Assembly (NCBI RefSeq): GCF_900496995.4
Contig: NC_044009.1
Span: 8,898,001-8,962,000, forward strand
Direction of reading: 5' to 3'
Length of the DNA: 64,000 bases
Source: Aquila chrysaetos chrysaetos
Taxonomy: Eukaryota; Chordata; Aves; Accipitriformes; Accipitridae
Shown: in pieces, positions 13,501 through 39,085 of the stretch
How the letters are laid out: each line of letters opens with the position of its first letter
Position numbering within the stretch: the stretch's first letter is position 1
Notes under the pieces: generated by a model
What the model was told of the DNA's origin: nothing
The model's input: the letters and a program-made list of their open reading frames with translations, nothing else
Databases searched by the model: none
Program-made: the position numbers and the translations under genes

Positions 13501-16500
13501 TCTTAGTGCTTGTGAAGTGTTGCTGAGCTAAAGGCTTAGTTCCTCTCAGAAGGATCCTCTTCTTCCATGTCCTGGAGTGGGGGGCTGTTACTTCTTCTTG
13601 AGCATTTTCTGCATTTACCTACTGCTGAGAAGCTGCTGGTTGCCCAACAGGCTCTTGGTCTTGCTTCCTCTGCCACAATCACAGCACTGTGGGTGGCTTG
13701 CCTTCTGCTGTGCAAGGGAGGGTGGTTCCAGCTGCTCTGGTTTCTTCCTCTGGTTAGGTGAGCGCAGGACAACCACTGCTGCTTCAGTCCTGGTGTGAGC
13801 GAGCCTTCCAGCTGCTTTGTTAAGGTTTAATATAAAACACCAAGATAGCTCAGTGTCTGGGAAAAGTCGTTTTTGCAATATCTTTTAACAAAGCTTCCTG
13901 TCTTTAGCCCTCAGACAGTATGTTGCTACTTGGCCTGAGCTATCCCCCTCCGCAAACACACAGCATCCTCAAGGCACTCTTCAGGCTGTGTGCATGGAGC
14001 ACCCGCAACTCTCCCATTCCCTGAGCATAACAGGAAGGAGGGGTGATCTGTTGCAACTGATGTGCATGCAGGGTGCTTCCCATTATGCAAAAATGTGCCT
14101 CAAAATAGAGGAACTTCTGCCAGTGTCTGTTTTACCACTGTTAAATGTAGTTGGCCATGGGTATGGGGAGAGAAGCATCGAGGCTAGTGTGCACCGTGAT
14201 TTGGTAGTACGTGCAAATAGGAGTATAGGTACAGCTTGTATTTTTAAATATTAACAGTATGAAACTAAGCTAATAAAGATAGGGTTTTTTAATGTTAAAT
14301 GTTTTTAATGTTTAATGTTAAAAATATTGAACAGGATTTTGTTACACGGTAGTGTAAAACAGCTTCTTGTAGAGTATGAAAGTGAAGAGTAATAACGCAA
14401 GATTAAAATGCCTTTGACAGAAAAGGACTTAATGTAAGCCCACATACTTACCAGTGTTTAATCTGGGGCAGGTTTTCCCAGTGCTGGTGGCTGGTTTGAC
14501 TGTGTAACCTTAACCAGAGTGATAACAGAATAAGTTGACGCTTTTGATTTTTTTTTTATAGAGCTCATGATAAAGTTAAGGTAGTTGTTTTGAGCTGTGA
14601 AGTGGGATAGATTGACAATGCCGGCGCTAAAGCAGGTGAGCAGATGTGGGCGTGGCTGCACCACAGCGTAACTGGTGTGGCAGCAAAGAGCCCACTGAGT
14701 CGCGTGCTCTCTGACCAGGCTGCATGGGCAGCTTTCTTGCTTTGAATTTAGGACTAAAATGGGATGGATATGGCTTTCCCCTTCTTTTTTTGAAGTTGTA
14801 GAACTTGAAACGTTACAGTACTGCTGGTAGCTTAGGTTCAGGCTTTTAAAATTCCCCCACCCAGCTGTCTTCACTTCCTATCTTGCGTATGTCTCTGCTT
14901 TACCAGTTTCTTGTGAGGAGCCTTTATGAAGATATGAAAAGTAGCTTAATTGGACACCTTCCGTATAAACCAAATAACAATGCTTTTTTTTGGAGATAGT
15001 TCTCCCTTGTGGAATGCAAGTTCTGAGATAGGATTTAAAGGATTGTCTGACTTGTTAGTGGCAGTTAAAAAAACCCCAAACCCAACCAATTGACCAATGC
15101 TTAAAAAGAAGGATATCTTTTTCAAGATCCTGAACTGATGTGGTATAAGACTGTTTCTTGAGTCTGTCCCTTCTGCTTTTTGCAGGTTTTGCCTTGGACT
15201 TCGTGATTTGCCTTGTTCTAAGGGAGTGTAACTCCTGCACTGGTTTGTAGTTTGACAGCCTTTTTAGGCTCTGTTCAAGAAATTAAGTACCCAGGCCTTA
15301 AGCTCAACTTGGAACCTTTGGGAGCAAATGCATTTGTGTATATAGCTTGTGTGCCTGCAGTAGTCTGAGCTATGGGGAAGATGGGCAGGTGATCTTGGTC
15401 ATTGAGTGGTTTAGAGCATAATATATTCTTTTAAATTTCATTTACCACATTGATAGCATAGAAATGACAGATGTGTTTAGTTCTGGGGTGAGATCTCCAT
15501 GAAGAAGGAGATTCCTAGCAGGCTGAAAGGTGGGCTTTGGGCTGGAAGATTTAGGTAATGTCTGTAAATGGCTGCTGTACACCTGCAGAGGAGAATGCTG
15601 GCCATGGTAATACTGCTCTTGAAACCAATTTTGCCTTCTGTGCCAGTTAGTCTTTTTGGAATTCAGCTCTTAATCAGAGAGTGGCTTCTGTTGGTGTTTT
15701 GCATCATAGGTTTGTGACAGTATCAGTGTACCAAGAAGTCCAGGGTCTTTTAACTCTGCAGTTGACAGCTGAAGTCGTGTGGTCGTCTTCATTAGTGGCT
15801 CGCAATCTTTGCAGAGAACTGGTGTGTTGTGTGCAGTGGTCTTTGTGATGAAGTGTTTGTTGTGCCAGGTTTGTAATACAGGCACACAATTAGTACCTTC
15901 TCCATATAATGCTGGTAGGTATCTCTGGTGGGGAAACACGATTGCCTGGATCGTAGTAGCTGATTATCTCTCGTTGGTGCCCCTGATTTGGGAGACTTGT
16001 CACTTTGAAAAGCAAAAGTGTTAGTTTGTAGTAGGGATAGAGGAGGTTCCAGAGGGCAAGGACCTTGAAATGGCAGGGCAAGGGTGCCTTGAAATGGATG
16101 TAATTAATCTAGGAATGATTATCAAATGCAAACAAAGACTTTATTTAGAAATGTGTTTTTTATAAGATATGAAATGAAGGTAGTGTGGAAGGGTAAAAGT
16201 GGTTAACAGAGATCATGAGTAAAATCCTGTGAATATTGTTTCTTTCATTGTGGACTCCCAAGTGCTTTGACCCCACTGGAGTTAGAGGAATAACCTCTTT
16301 ACTGTAAAATTACATTGTCTGGGGGAACAGGGGGAAAGGACTTATTCTTAGTTTTCAGAAATGGTTCTGTTTGTTTTCTTCCAGTGTGGAGCAGGCTCTC
16401 AAACAGGATCTGGAAGCTGTGATGGACTGGTTAAGCTTCGCCTTGTGAATTAATGGTGTATACTAAAGAGCATCATGAAATGGTTCTTGGTCATCAGCTG

Positions 16501-17440
16501 GCAGTTGCTTGCAGCAAGCTGCGTTTAGCTGGTACCTGTGATGAAATGGCAGCAGTTTCAGTCCTGCCTAAAAGAGGAAGCCTTGGTGCTGCCGGGGCTC
16601 GACAGGAAACTAGTGCAGGATGTGTAGACAGATTTGACAGCTCGGTTTCCTTTGGCTAGGAGAATGTACACATTTTAACCTGAAAACAGGCTTCGGTAGC
16701 TTAAAAATAAAAGGATTCTTAACAAGCTTGAAGGCTTGTGGTTTCTACTTCAGATTGCAGGTACAGCAAGAGTGAAGGCAAGATCATGCAGATTCTTACC
16801 TCTTGGTTTAGGAGGGGATGCCAATCGTGTACAAAGACCCACAAAATTTCACTTAATTCTTCACAGTCAGTAGTTCATATTGCTGCTAGATTATATTGCA
16901 ACTACTCTGCATTACAGGCAATTTTTAAAACTAAGGAGCTCCCATAGTAACATCGCATTTCATGTGTTTGCCATTAAAATGGGAAAATTAGGCTTGCACA
17001 AGAGGGGTTGTGGTCCTCAGTGTCAGGTGCATTTGGGACAGCATTTCTTGCAACTTGCACTCAGTAAGTGGGAACCTGCCACAGGTACCATGGATTTCTT
17101 CAGCCTTTTGTGATCTGTCAGTGTCTTCTGGTGTGCGTACAGGCCTGTGTGGAGAAAGTGCATAATTCCAAATTTTCCTTTGCAGTAGGAAGGATTACCT
17201 ATCTACACAACATCCCACTGGAGACTTCAGTTAACTGTTCATTGCAGCACTTGCATTTCTGTTACCACTTTTTGGGATTAATCCTAAATGCAGATCAGCT
17301 GTCTTTCATAGAAGTGTAATCGAGCTTTAAAGCAAAATTCTGTAAAATGGGCCTGTTCAGTCTGGAATAGGGCAATCTGATGAATTTGACAAACTTTACA
17401 AGGCTTTGCAATCCACAGTTTCCAGGATGCTGTTGAGTTC

Positions 17441-18223
17441 TGTGACATTTTATGCGATTCAACAAGGCCAAGTGCCGGGTCCTGCACTTCGGTCACAACA
17501 ACCCCATGCAATGCTACAGACTTGGGGAAGAGTGGCTGGAAAGCTGCCTGGCAGAAAAAGACCTGGGGGTGCTGGTTGACAGCCGGCTGAATATGAGCCA
17601 GCAGTGTGCCCAGGTGGCCAAGAAGGCCAACAGCATCCTGTCTTGTATCAGAAATACTGTGGCCAGCAGGACTAGGGAAGAGATTGTTCCCCTGTACTCT
17701 GCACTGGTGAGGCCACACCTTGAGTACTGTGTTCAGTTTTGGGACCCTCACTACAGGAAAGACATTGAGTTGCTGGAGCGTGTCCAGAGAAGGGCAACCA
17801 AGTTGGTGAGGGGCCTGGAGCACAAGTCTTATGAGGAGTGGCTGAAGGAACTGGGGTTGTTTAGTCTGGAGAAAAAGGAGGCTGAGGGGAGACCTTATCA
17901 CTCTCCACAACTACCTGAAAGGAGGTTGTAGTGAGGTGGGTGCTGGTCTCTTCTGTGAGGTGGCTGGAGATAGGACAAGAGGAAATGGCCTCAAGTTGCA
18001 CCAGGGGAGGTTTAGGTTGGATATTAGGCAAAATTTCTTTACTGAAAGGGTTGTCAGGCATTGGAACAGGCTGCCCAGGGAAGTGGTTGAGTCACCATCC
18101 CTGGAGGTATTCAAAAAGTGTGTAGACAGGGCACTTCAGAACATGGTTTAGTGGGCATGGTTGATGGTTGGACTGGATGATCTTGAAGGTCTTTTCCAAC
18201 CTAAATAATTCTATGATTCTGTG
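17441..18223 (+). mobile_element. CR1 LINE fragment, 5'-truncated, sense orientation in CDC42 intron 1
   Basis: The 3' end of a chicken-repeat-1 non-LTR retrotransposon. The plus strand encodes the C-terminal part of the CR1 reverse-transcriptase ORF, including [33 protein letters not shown] and [18 protein letters not shown]. One frame change near 17880 leads to the second segment, [14 protein letters not shown] then [19 protein letters not shown], which ends at a stop near 18151. The element finishes with the hallmark tandem octamers ATTCTATG (18208-18215) and ATTCTGTG (18216-18223). The endonuclease and catalytic RT core are missing, so it is a dead, 5'-truncated copy. The 5' limit is approximate, and 17340-17440 may hold further degraded sequence. 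Confidence 0.93.
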
Positions 18224-21200
18224 AAATCCTGCTGGTGTGATCATGTGCTGAACAGGTTAAAATCCAGAGAAGTATGATCACTTAACATATACTTTATTGA
18301 AGCACTGAAGTTTTTGATTACAATACAGAGAAGTTTGAGAAATTAAATAAATTCAGTGTATGTGCTGGGGTTTTTTTTAAGAAGTCTTTAGATCTTGTTG
18401 AACAGAGCTAAGTCATATTGACTTGTGTTAACATTCCCAGTCTTTATCAGCTCTCCTCTCCGGGCTTGGCCAGATGGCTCATGATTACATGGCTCAAAAT
18501 CCACTCACTGCACTCAAACTGGGATGACTTCAGCTCTTTCTAGTCTGTTTCAATTCCCTCAGATATTTAAAACTACTTGGAGTGTTTTCTAGTCCTGCTG
18601 GGTGTTGTATATGTTAGACTTCCTTTTATTAGGCTGCTTTGGAGGGGGGACAACCCCAAACCTCTTCTAACTTCTTTGTTTCTACCTCCCTTGGCATTGC
18701 ACTCTGGGGATGAGTTATTCTGTAGTTGTATCTCATATTGGATTAAATTACTTTTAAACTGCAAGTCAATGATGTATGTGTCTTTAAAGCTATTCCTATG
18801 GAAGAGCAGGTCCCAGGAGAGTGCATCTAAGCTCCCTAAAAATGAGCTTGTTTTCAGCTTTGTTCTGTGGACTTCTAAGAAGCGGAAAATATGAAGTAGC
18901 TCATCCAGCTAATCTAGAAAGCCTACTAATCCAAATAAAATAACTTATTCAACAACTCCACTTTCCCACTGGTAAGACCTTGGAGGCCTATGCTTAAGAC
19001 TATAAATCTGTTTAAAACTTAGGCCATTTTATTTCAGTATTTAAAGATAAAGTTATATATCCATTAAAAAAAAAAAAAAGGTGAGGGGATCCCTTTACCT
19101 AAAGATGTGCTCGAATGCATTTTGGTCCTTTAAAGATGTAATTAATCCTGAAGTGTATAAAGTGTGGGGGGAGGGGCAATTAAACGACTGTGTGAGAGAA
19201 GTGGTAGTCACTTGGTACATAGAGAACTTCTAGTGGGCTAGTTCAGTGTTTTTCATGGTAAATTTTGTTAATTTCTTCCTTTAGAAAGGAAAAAAAAAAA
19301 CCCAAAACAAATGCCCTCAGGCTTTTCCAGGTCCCCTGTTGTGCAGGTCACTTTCTGCTTTATGCTCCACAGTGAGGCTTTGGGTTATTTGCACTCTGTT
19401 TTATTCCCACTGCCAGAAAGCCTGAAGGATCGGGTCAGCTGGTAGGAAAAGGTGGTGCATGGTTTGAGTTCAGGGCCTTTGCCTCAGACTGACACCCAGT
19501 GTAGGGTGGTGCATGTTTCCATCGGTGATGTGGACCGTGCTAACCCTTTACTTTGGGAGTGAAGTAAGTGTGAGAGTAAGCAGTACTTTTATAGGAAATA
19601 CTCTTAATTTGAACGGCTGGTGTTCTCTACAAGAGTAATTATGTAAAGTTGATCATTCACTGCAAGAGTCAGAGTTGTCTGTTGCAGGAATAATGCAATC
19701 TGCGTGCAAGGCATGTGTGTACAGCTTGTGCTTTGTCTTAGCTGGAGTCTTTGACCTGAGCCTTTACCAGAGTACCGCAGCTTCTCTTCCAGGGCCAGTG
19801 TGGGGACTTGGCTGTGTCTACGGACAGGAAAGAAGTGAAGGTTTACAGTGCACTCGTGATCTGATGTGCTTTCTGATAGTGTGGTTTCATTTTGTTGCTT
19901 GCTTGGTGCTCTCTAGAGTAATGAGTTTTGAAGAGTAACACTAAAGGCATCCTTTTTTTTTTTTTTTCTTTTTTACAAAGGCATATGTGAGCTTTTCTTG
20001 TGCAAGTGCATATACAGAATTTTAAGATTTATAGTGAATTATGGATTGGTATGCTGCAGTGAGCATAGGAAGTGCTTCAGAGTCGGGATTTTTCCTCTAG
20101 TGTGCTTTCTGGGTTCTGGAAAGGCTGTCTTGAAGCAGATGTGTAACCTGCAAATTATGGGTAAACAAGGAAATACAAATAATTGGGGCAAGAGGTAGAG
20201 GAGGTAGAGCAGGAAGGGAGGAGAAGAATACAGAATGGAGGAGGAGGTGTCTGCTGGGGGAGGGCAGGGTGGCGAGTGAGATTGGGTTTCTCTAAAGGGG
20301 CGACTGCACAATGCTCTTAACTTGGAGGTGGATGTGCTGGTCCTCTTGTGACAGCACTTGGGGTGAGCAAGGTCAGCTGGAGCAGGGATTTCCTGAGTCT
20401 GGGTGGGCAGTGTAATGAATTCCAGTTGCAACTGAAAAAGCATACAAGAAGTGGCTGGGAAACCCAGTGTGGAGAGTTGGTTTGTACTTCATTTATTAAC
20501 TCTGAAAGAAATTCACAAAGGCTGCTACCTGTGCTGTGCAGTGACACAGTTGAATGGTTGTGTTTGGGCAAATCCCCAGACAAAAGGCAGATGATGGTGC
20601 CTTATTGCATGGATAAGGCTGGCAAGCTAGTGAGGTATGCTGGTAATTTAGGCTGGTTTTAGTTGCAGGGCGCTTGAGTTGGTTGGCTAGGCCTGGTACC
20701 TGTTTTGATGTGTTTTCCTTTTAAAATCTACTTAAGTGACTTATCCCTTTCCACCTTTGTTTTGTGCATGAAGCCTGCCTTAATTTGGGACTGAGCTGCT
20801 CTGTTCCATTGCCTGCTTTCTTTCTGGTGACTTTTTTTTGTTCTAAAGTGTGACTTCTCTGTGATCAGTGCCACCAGCGTGGCAAGGCAGAACTATGTGA
20901 GCACCTTAGCACTTGAGGCAATATTGACTAATATTACTTAGATATAAACGGTTGAGCTGACCTGAACACAGAAGATGTCTTTTGAAATGGAAACAATTAC
21001 TTTGTCCTTCTGAGTAAATGTGTGTTTGCTTCAGGGCCAAATTTGAGAGCTTTTTGTAGTATTAATGAAGGGCCTGTTGCTAGGGCTTGGCTGTGCATAC
21101 TGCTGATTGTTCTATGTGAGACTGAGGTCTGCTACTGTAGCATAGATCAACAGATTCTACCGTTTTGATAGAGAAATACGGCACCATGTAGAGGACTGGT

Positions 21201-22902
21201 GATAATGCCTGATGCCTACACAAATCTTTGATTGTGTGTGTTGAAAGAAGATGTATAGATGAAGATATAGCAGTGTTGTGAGCTGGCTGATGTCCTGCTC
21301 TGAGAAAGTCTTTGCTGCCATTTCCTAAAATCGACTGCTTGTGGATCTCTCTGTGGCTTGTGGGAATGGTGGTGATTAGTATTCCCCTACAAGTACTGTC
21401 TTTACGAACTTTTGAGGGTGTTTATTAGGAAGGTAGCTGGCTTTGTCTAAATGTTTGAGCATCCTTGCAGCATCTGAAGAAAAGCTAGTGGTATAAGGTT
21501 TGTTTTGAGTTGCTAGCAATTATCTTTCCTTGCAAGTGTGACAATGTGATGTGCAGTATCAAATCACTTTGCTAGCTGTGACCAGAGCGCTCAAAAACTT
21601 CTTCCAGATCACTCTGAGAATTGAAATCCCCAGGAAGTGCCCAAATGCATAGTTCACTAGGGATTGATTCAATTTTTTAATGCTGTTACCCAGACCTGAG
21701 AGCCATGGCAACATCCGTGCTAGGCTAAAGCTTTGCCACCATTCTGAGGGTAAATTTGCTGCAGTTGATGTCTCTTCTTGTCCTCTCCCCCCACGTGCTG
21801 GCAGGGGGTAACTCAGTTTGCAAGTCTTTGTTGCTGTAAATAAAAGTATTTCCAATAATATGGAAATGTTTAAAGTCAGTGGGAGCTTTGCCACTAGGCT
21901 TGCTGGGGTCAGGATTTCACACCTGTATGTGAATGAATGGTCAGAGGCCTGTTAGTTTTCTAATTAAAGTAATATATTAATGAAGGGCAGCTGTGTCTGG
22001 CACTGGAAGCTGCTAACTGATGTTTGGAGGGGGTATTGGTGACAAATACTGATTTAGTTCATGTGCTAAAGTCTGCTGGGACAGTGTTGATGTAGCTGGG
22101 TGCATCATGATTTTGTAATGTCTGGAGAGTAATATGATTCCTTGGGAACTGGACGCCCTGCTGAGCTTCTCAGTGCTGTTAGCCACTTCAAAGTGGGGAT
22201 AAAGGTACATGTTAAGTAGCAACTTTAGCCAGAAGATTGTGGAACTGTACTTAGGCCTTAAAAAGGTGAGGGGAGGTGGAATTAATCATGCTTACTTCTG
22301 TCTGTACCTGCTTATTTTTATCCCATAAACTAGTTTCAAAGCTCATACTGCTGTGTTTCCTGCTGCGCTTTCTTTACTGATGTGCTTTCCAGAGGGAAGA
22401 TCTCTTGGGAGCCATGTGTGTTACTTAGCTATCAAGACCCAAGCTTACACTTTCAGCTTTCAGTGCATTTAAGGCTGGATGTTTCTATGCGTTAAAAAGA
22501 GAGTCTGGTAAAGCCTAAAGACTTTTTTTGCCCACCTCTAGGTAACTAGGCAAAAATCCCTCTGTATATTGGAGTGACTGAATTTACCTAGTCCTTCTTC
22601 CCAGTGTAGAAAAGTGACTGTGCCAAACATAGTCTTAGGTGGTGTTTGACAGTTGTATGCAGTGGGAGGGGTCTAGCCATAGGGAGGAGGTATTTGCATT
22701 TATGAAAATGAGCGGCTTCCTATTGTGTGTGTGATGGAGGGAATGGATCTACCAACTCATTTAGGAGTCTTGTTTTCAGATCCCAAATGTGCTGTTAGTG
22801 GTTTGGGCTCCAGTCGAAGCTCATCATTGACATGTACTGCTATCTGGTGAGTATGAGAAACATCTAAATATATGCATCTTTTTTTTTTTTTTTTTCTTCT
22901 AG

Positions 22903-22939
22903 GTGCTCACTGGAGTTGATATTCTAGTAGACTTCAGCT
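22903..22939 (+). other. CDC42: CDC42 exon 2, 5' UTR part
   Basis: 37 nt between the acceptor AG (22901-22902) and the ATG. Together with exon 1 it forms the 5' UTR. The short sequence beginning GTGCTCACTGGAG and running to TTCAGCT before the ATG resembles the conserved leader of vertebrate CDC42 mRNAs. Confidence 0.8.
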
Positions 22940-36631
<13,692 letters not shown>

Positions 36632-39085
36632 ACGTCCCTCCACAGCCCCTTCTGCAAAGCTGGTGTTCGATGTCATACTAAAAGCAATGTTTAAATCAAA
36701 CTAAAGATACAAATTTTAAAATTTGTTTTTGCAATAATGACAAATGCCCTGCACTCCCATCTCCCCCACACGATCCCTGTGTGAGATGAGAATGTTAGTG
36801 TTTATTCCCCAGTGCCCCCTCAATTCAGTTAAACTAGTTAATTTTGAGTAATTATGTATTATCAGAAAACACTGATCAGTACTAGTTTTTTATTTTGTTT
36901 ACTGTTTCTAATTTTTTTTGTTTAAAATCCAGGCATGCTTGTGATGACTTTTTCTGTAACAGACTAATTCTAGGCTGTTTTACTGAAGCCTTGTCCCTTT
37001 ATGCCAGTCTGGCAAGACTTGGTTCTGGTTTCACGAACTTCTGGGGCTGTTCTGCAGCCAGCCAGCAGCCTGGGTGTGAGCAGACTTTAGTACTCAAGAT
37101 AAATACAGGAAAGTAAAGTGTCCCAAGCTGGTGCTCCTCTAAGGAGGAGTGTAGAAAATGTATCTGCATCTCCTCTGAAGTTGCCTTGTATCTCTTCCCC
37201 TGGCTTTCCACTGTGCAGGTCATAAATTTCTACCCCATCCTCTAAGTTATGAAGCCTTAGGAATAGGAGAATCCTTTTCTCGATGCACCATCAGACTTGA
37301 AACTAGCTTGCCAGTCTCTTCCTTAATCTTTGACATCATAAGCTTTTGTCACGTGATGAAGAAATAACTACACCTTTTTAAGCATGCCCAACTGATTCAG
37401 TTGGCTTTTAACAAATCCATCTTCTGCCAATCCTTAACTATCAGCAAAATGCTTACAATGACCAGCATGTACACTGCTGTTTGGACATTCTGAAAGGACC
37501 TGGTGTATGTTAAGACAAGTTTTGGAGCTGGCCCTGGTGGTGCATCTCTTCCTGGATGGCTTGGCATCCTTCAGGGAGGGGTGGAAAGATAAACCTGTGT
37601 CAGTAGGAAGGAACTGCAGGGAGGGGTTTCTAGTGTTTAGTGTGGCACCATATAGGGACCAGTTAAGGGAATCCCCTTTTTCTGCATTTCGCCTGTAGGT
37701 AACCTTGAACCTGTAAGATGGGCTCCAGCCCGCTGAGGATTGTGTGCAGGGTCTTTACGTAGACTGACTGCAGTGTTCTAGGGATTTTACCAAAAATATA
37801 TTTTGGCTTGCAAATTCAAAGTTTTTTAAGACTTAGGGAATCTTCTCCATCATCCAAAATTCCAATTTCTTGTAGACTCATTAGTGTTGAACCAATGCTT
37901 TTTCATGTCTAAGTTCTTTGTATATGCATTCTTTTCAGATGTATTAAACAAAGTATCTTCACAAGCCTGCCTGAGGGTAGTTATTTCCCTTGCCTTTCTC
38001 TTGAGTGTGAAGGACTTGTACATATGACTTTTATCCATTGCGAGCCCCGCTCTCCTCCTTGCAAATTAGTTTGGGTCTTAATGCTTAATCCTGTCAGTTC
38101 ATGTCTTCCCTCATGTCTGCTGCTGGCCTCGGTTCTGTCAAGATTGCTCTAATCTTTGATGCAGTGTTCTTGCTGTCGTACCCAACTCTGAAGAGAGGGC
38201 ATAGTGGTTCTTAATGAAAGGAATACTCGTTGTTGTGCATGTTCCCAAATACTAAAAGTTGGCTTTTGGGGGTTACTGGGCTCTTGCACCCCTTCTGTCA
38301 AGAATCCAGTCTTTATGGAAGTTTCCTGTTGCTCCTTGTTCATGAGCAGATAGCAAAAACCCTAAAGGGACAAATGATATCACACCTATTTCTCACCCAA
38401 AAGCTCACAGAATTTATTACACCTTTTTGTTAATTCTCCAAAGAAATGGTGAAGTCTTACACTGTTGATGCATAACTTGTATTAATTATTAAAACACATT
38501 CCAAAGAGCCTCATTAAAGGTCATTTTTATTTTAAGACTCTGACTTGTGGGTGCTGTAATCCAAAAGGTCAGGGTAAAATGTGTGCTTTTCACTTTTCAT
38601 AGTGATTAGTGCTGCTGTTCAACTTTGCAGTTCAGTTTTTAATTGCTCTCTTCTGTGGGGAGGCTTGGCTGTAGGTCTGTAGGTTGCAGTTGAAAGTACT
38701 GCTGGTACTTGTAATGTTTGGTGACAGTTGAATGTTGGTGGCTGCTCCGTGTGCTTACAGCAGACTGAAATGGGCTTCTGCACCTTCTAATAGCTAAACC
38801 TAATTCACGTGTCTAAAGCCAGCAGCAAGACTGGTGACCAAGGGATTGCCTGCATGAAATCAGGCAGGAAACTGCCTCTGAAGTGGAGGGATCACCCTTT
38901 AAGACTTCTGCTTTAAGTGGTAGCAGGGTTACCCTGTCAAGCTTTTTCTGTCTTGAATGCATCTTTATGTCGGGGTTGCCTATAGCTCTCTGGTCCTTCT
39001 GCATACATTTTTATGGCAGTGACCTGTACCAGTCCTTTCATGCAGGTCCATTTGGCTAAGCAATAAATTCTGTGTTGTTACATAG
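36632..39085 (+). other. CDC42: Probable 3' UTR of the 6B isoform
   Basis: The start (AAAGCAATGTTTAAATCAAA, then GCAATAATGACAAATGCCC) strongly resembles the human CDC42 3' UTR as I remember it. Candidate poly(A) signals are ATTAAA at 38488-38493 and 38513-38518 and a canonical AATAAA at 39062-39067 followed by TGTGTTGTT. The true end is uncertain. Confidence 0.55.

Larger units (their letters stand above)
9185..22902 (+). other. CDC42: CDC42 intron 1 (13.7 kb)
   Basis: Begins GTGAGC and ends with a run of about 17 T then CTTCTAG. The first 500 bp are still CpG island. The rest is AT-richer and contains no recognised protein-coding exon, tRNA or other RNA gene. Supported contents are the Z-DNA-type tract at 9319-9353, a C11T14 tract at 10536-10560, a short TTTAATGTT-type low-complexity block at 14285-14335 and a CR1 LINE fragment at 17441-18223. 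Additional alternative 5' UTR exons could exist and would be invisible here. Confidence 0.7.

Noticed and set aside
16371-16450. TTTGTTTTCTTCCAG as the acceptor of an alternative CDC42 leader exon
   Set aside because: The acceptor is good, but no clear donor or conserved sequence follows, so an exon cannot be supported without RNA evidence.
17284-17910. 208-codon minus-strand open frame
   Set aside because: It is antisense to the CR1 reverse-transcriptase fragment, which is coded on the plus strand.
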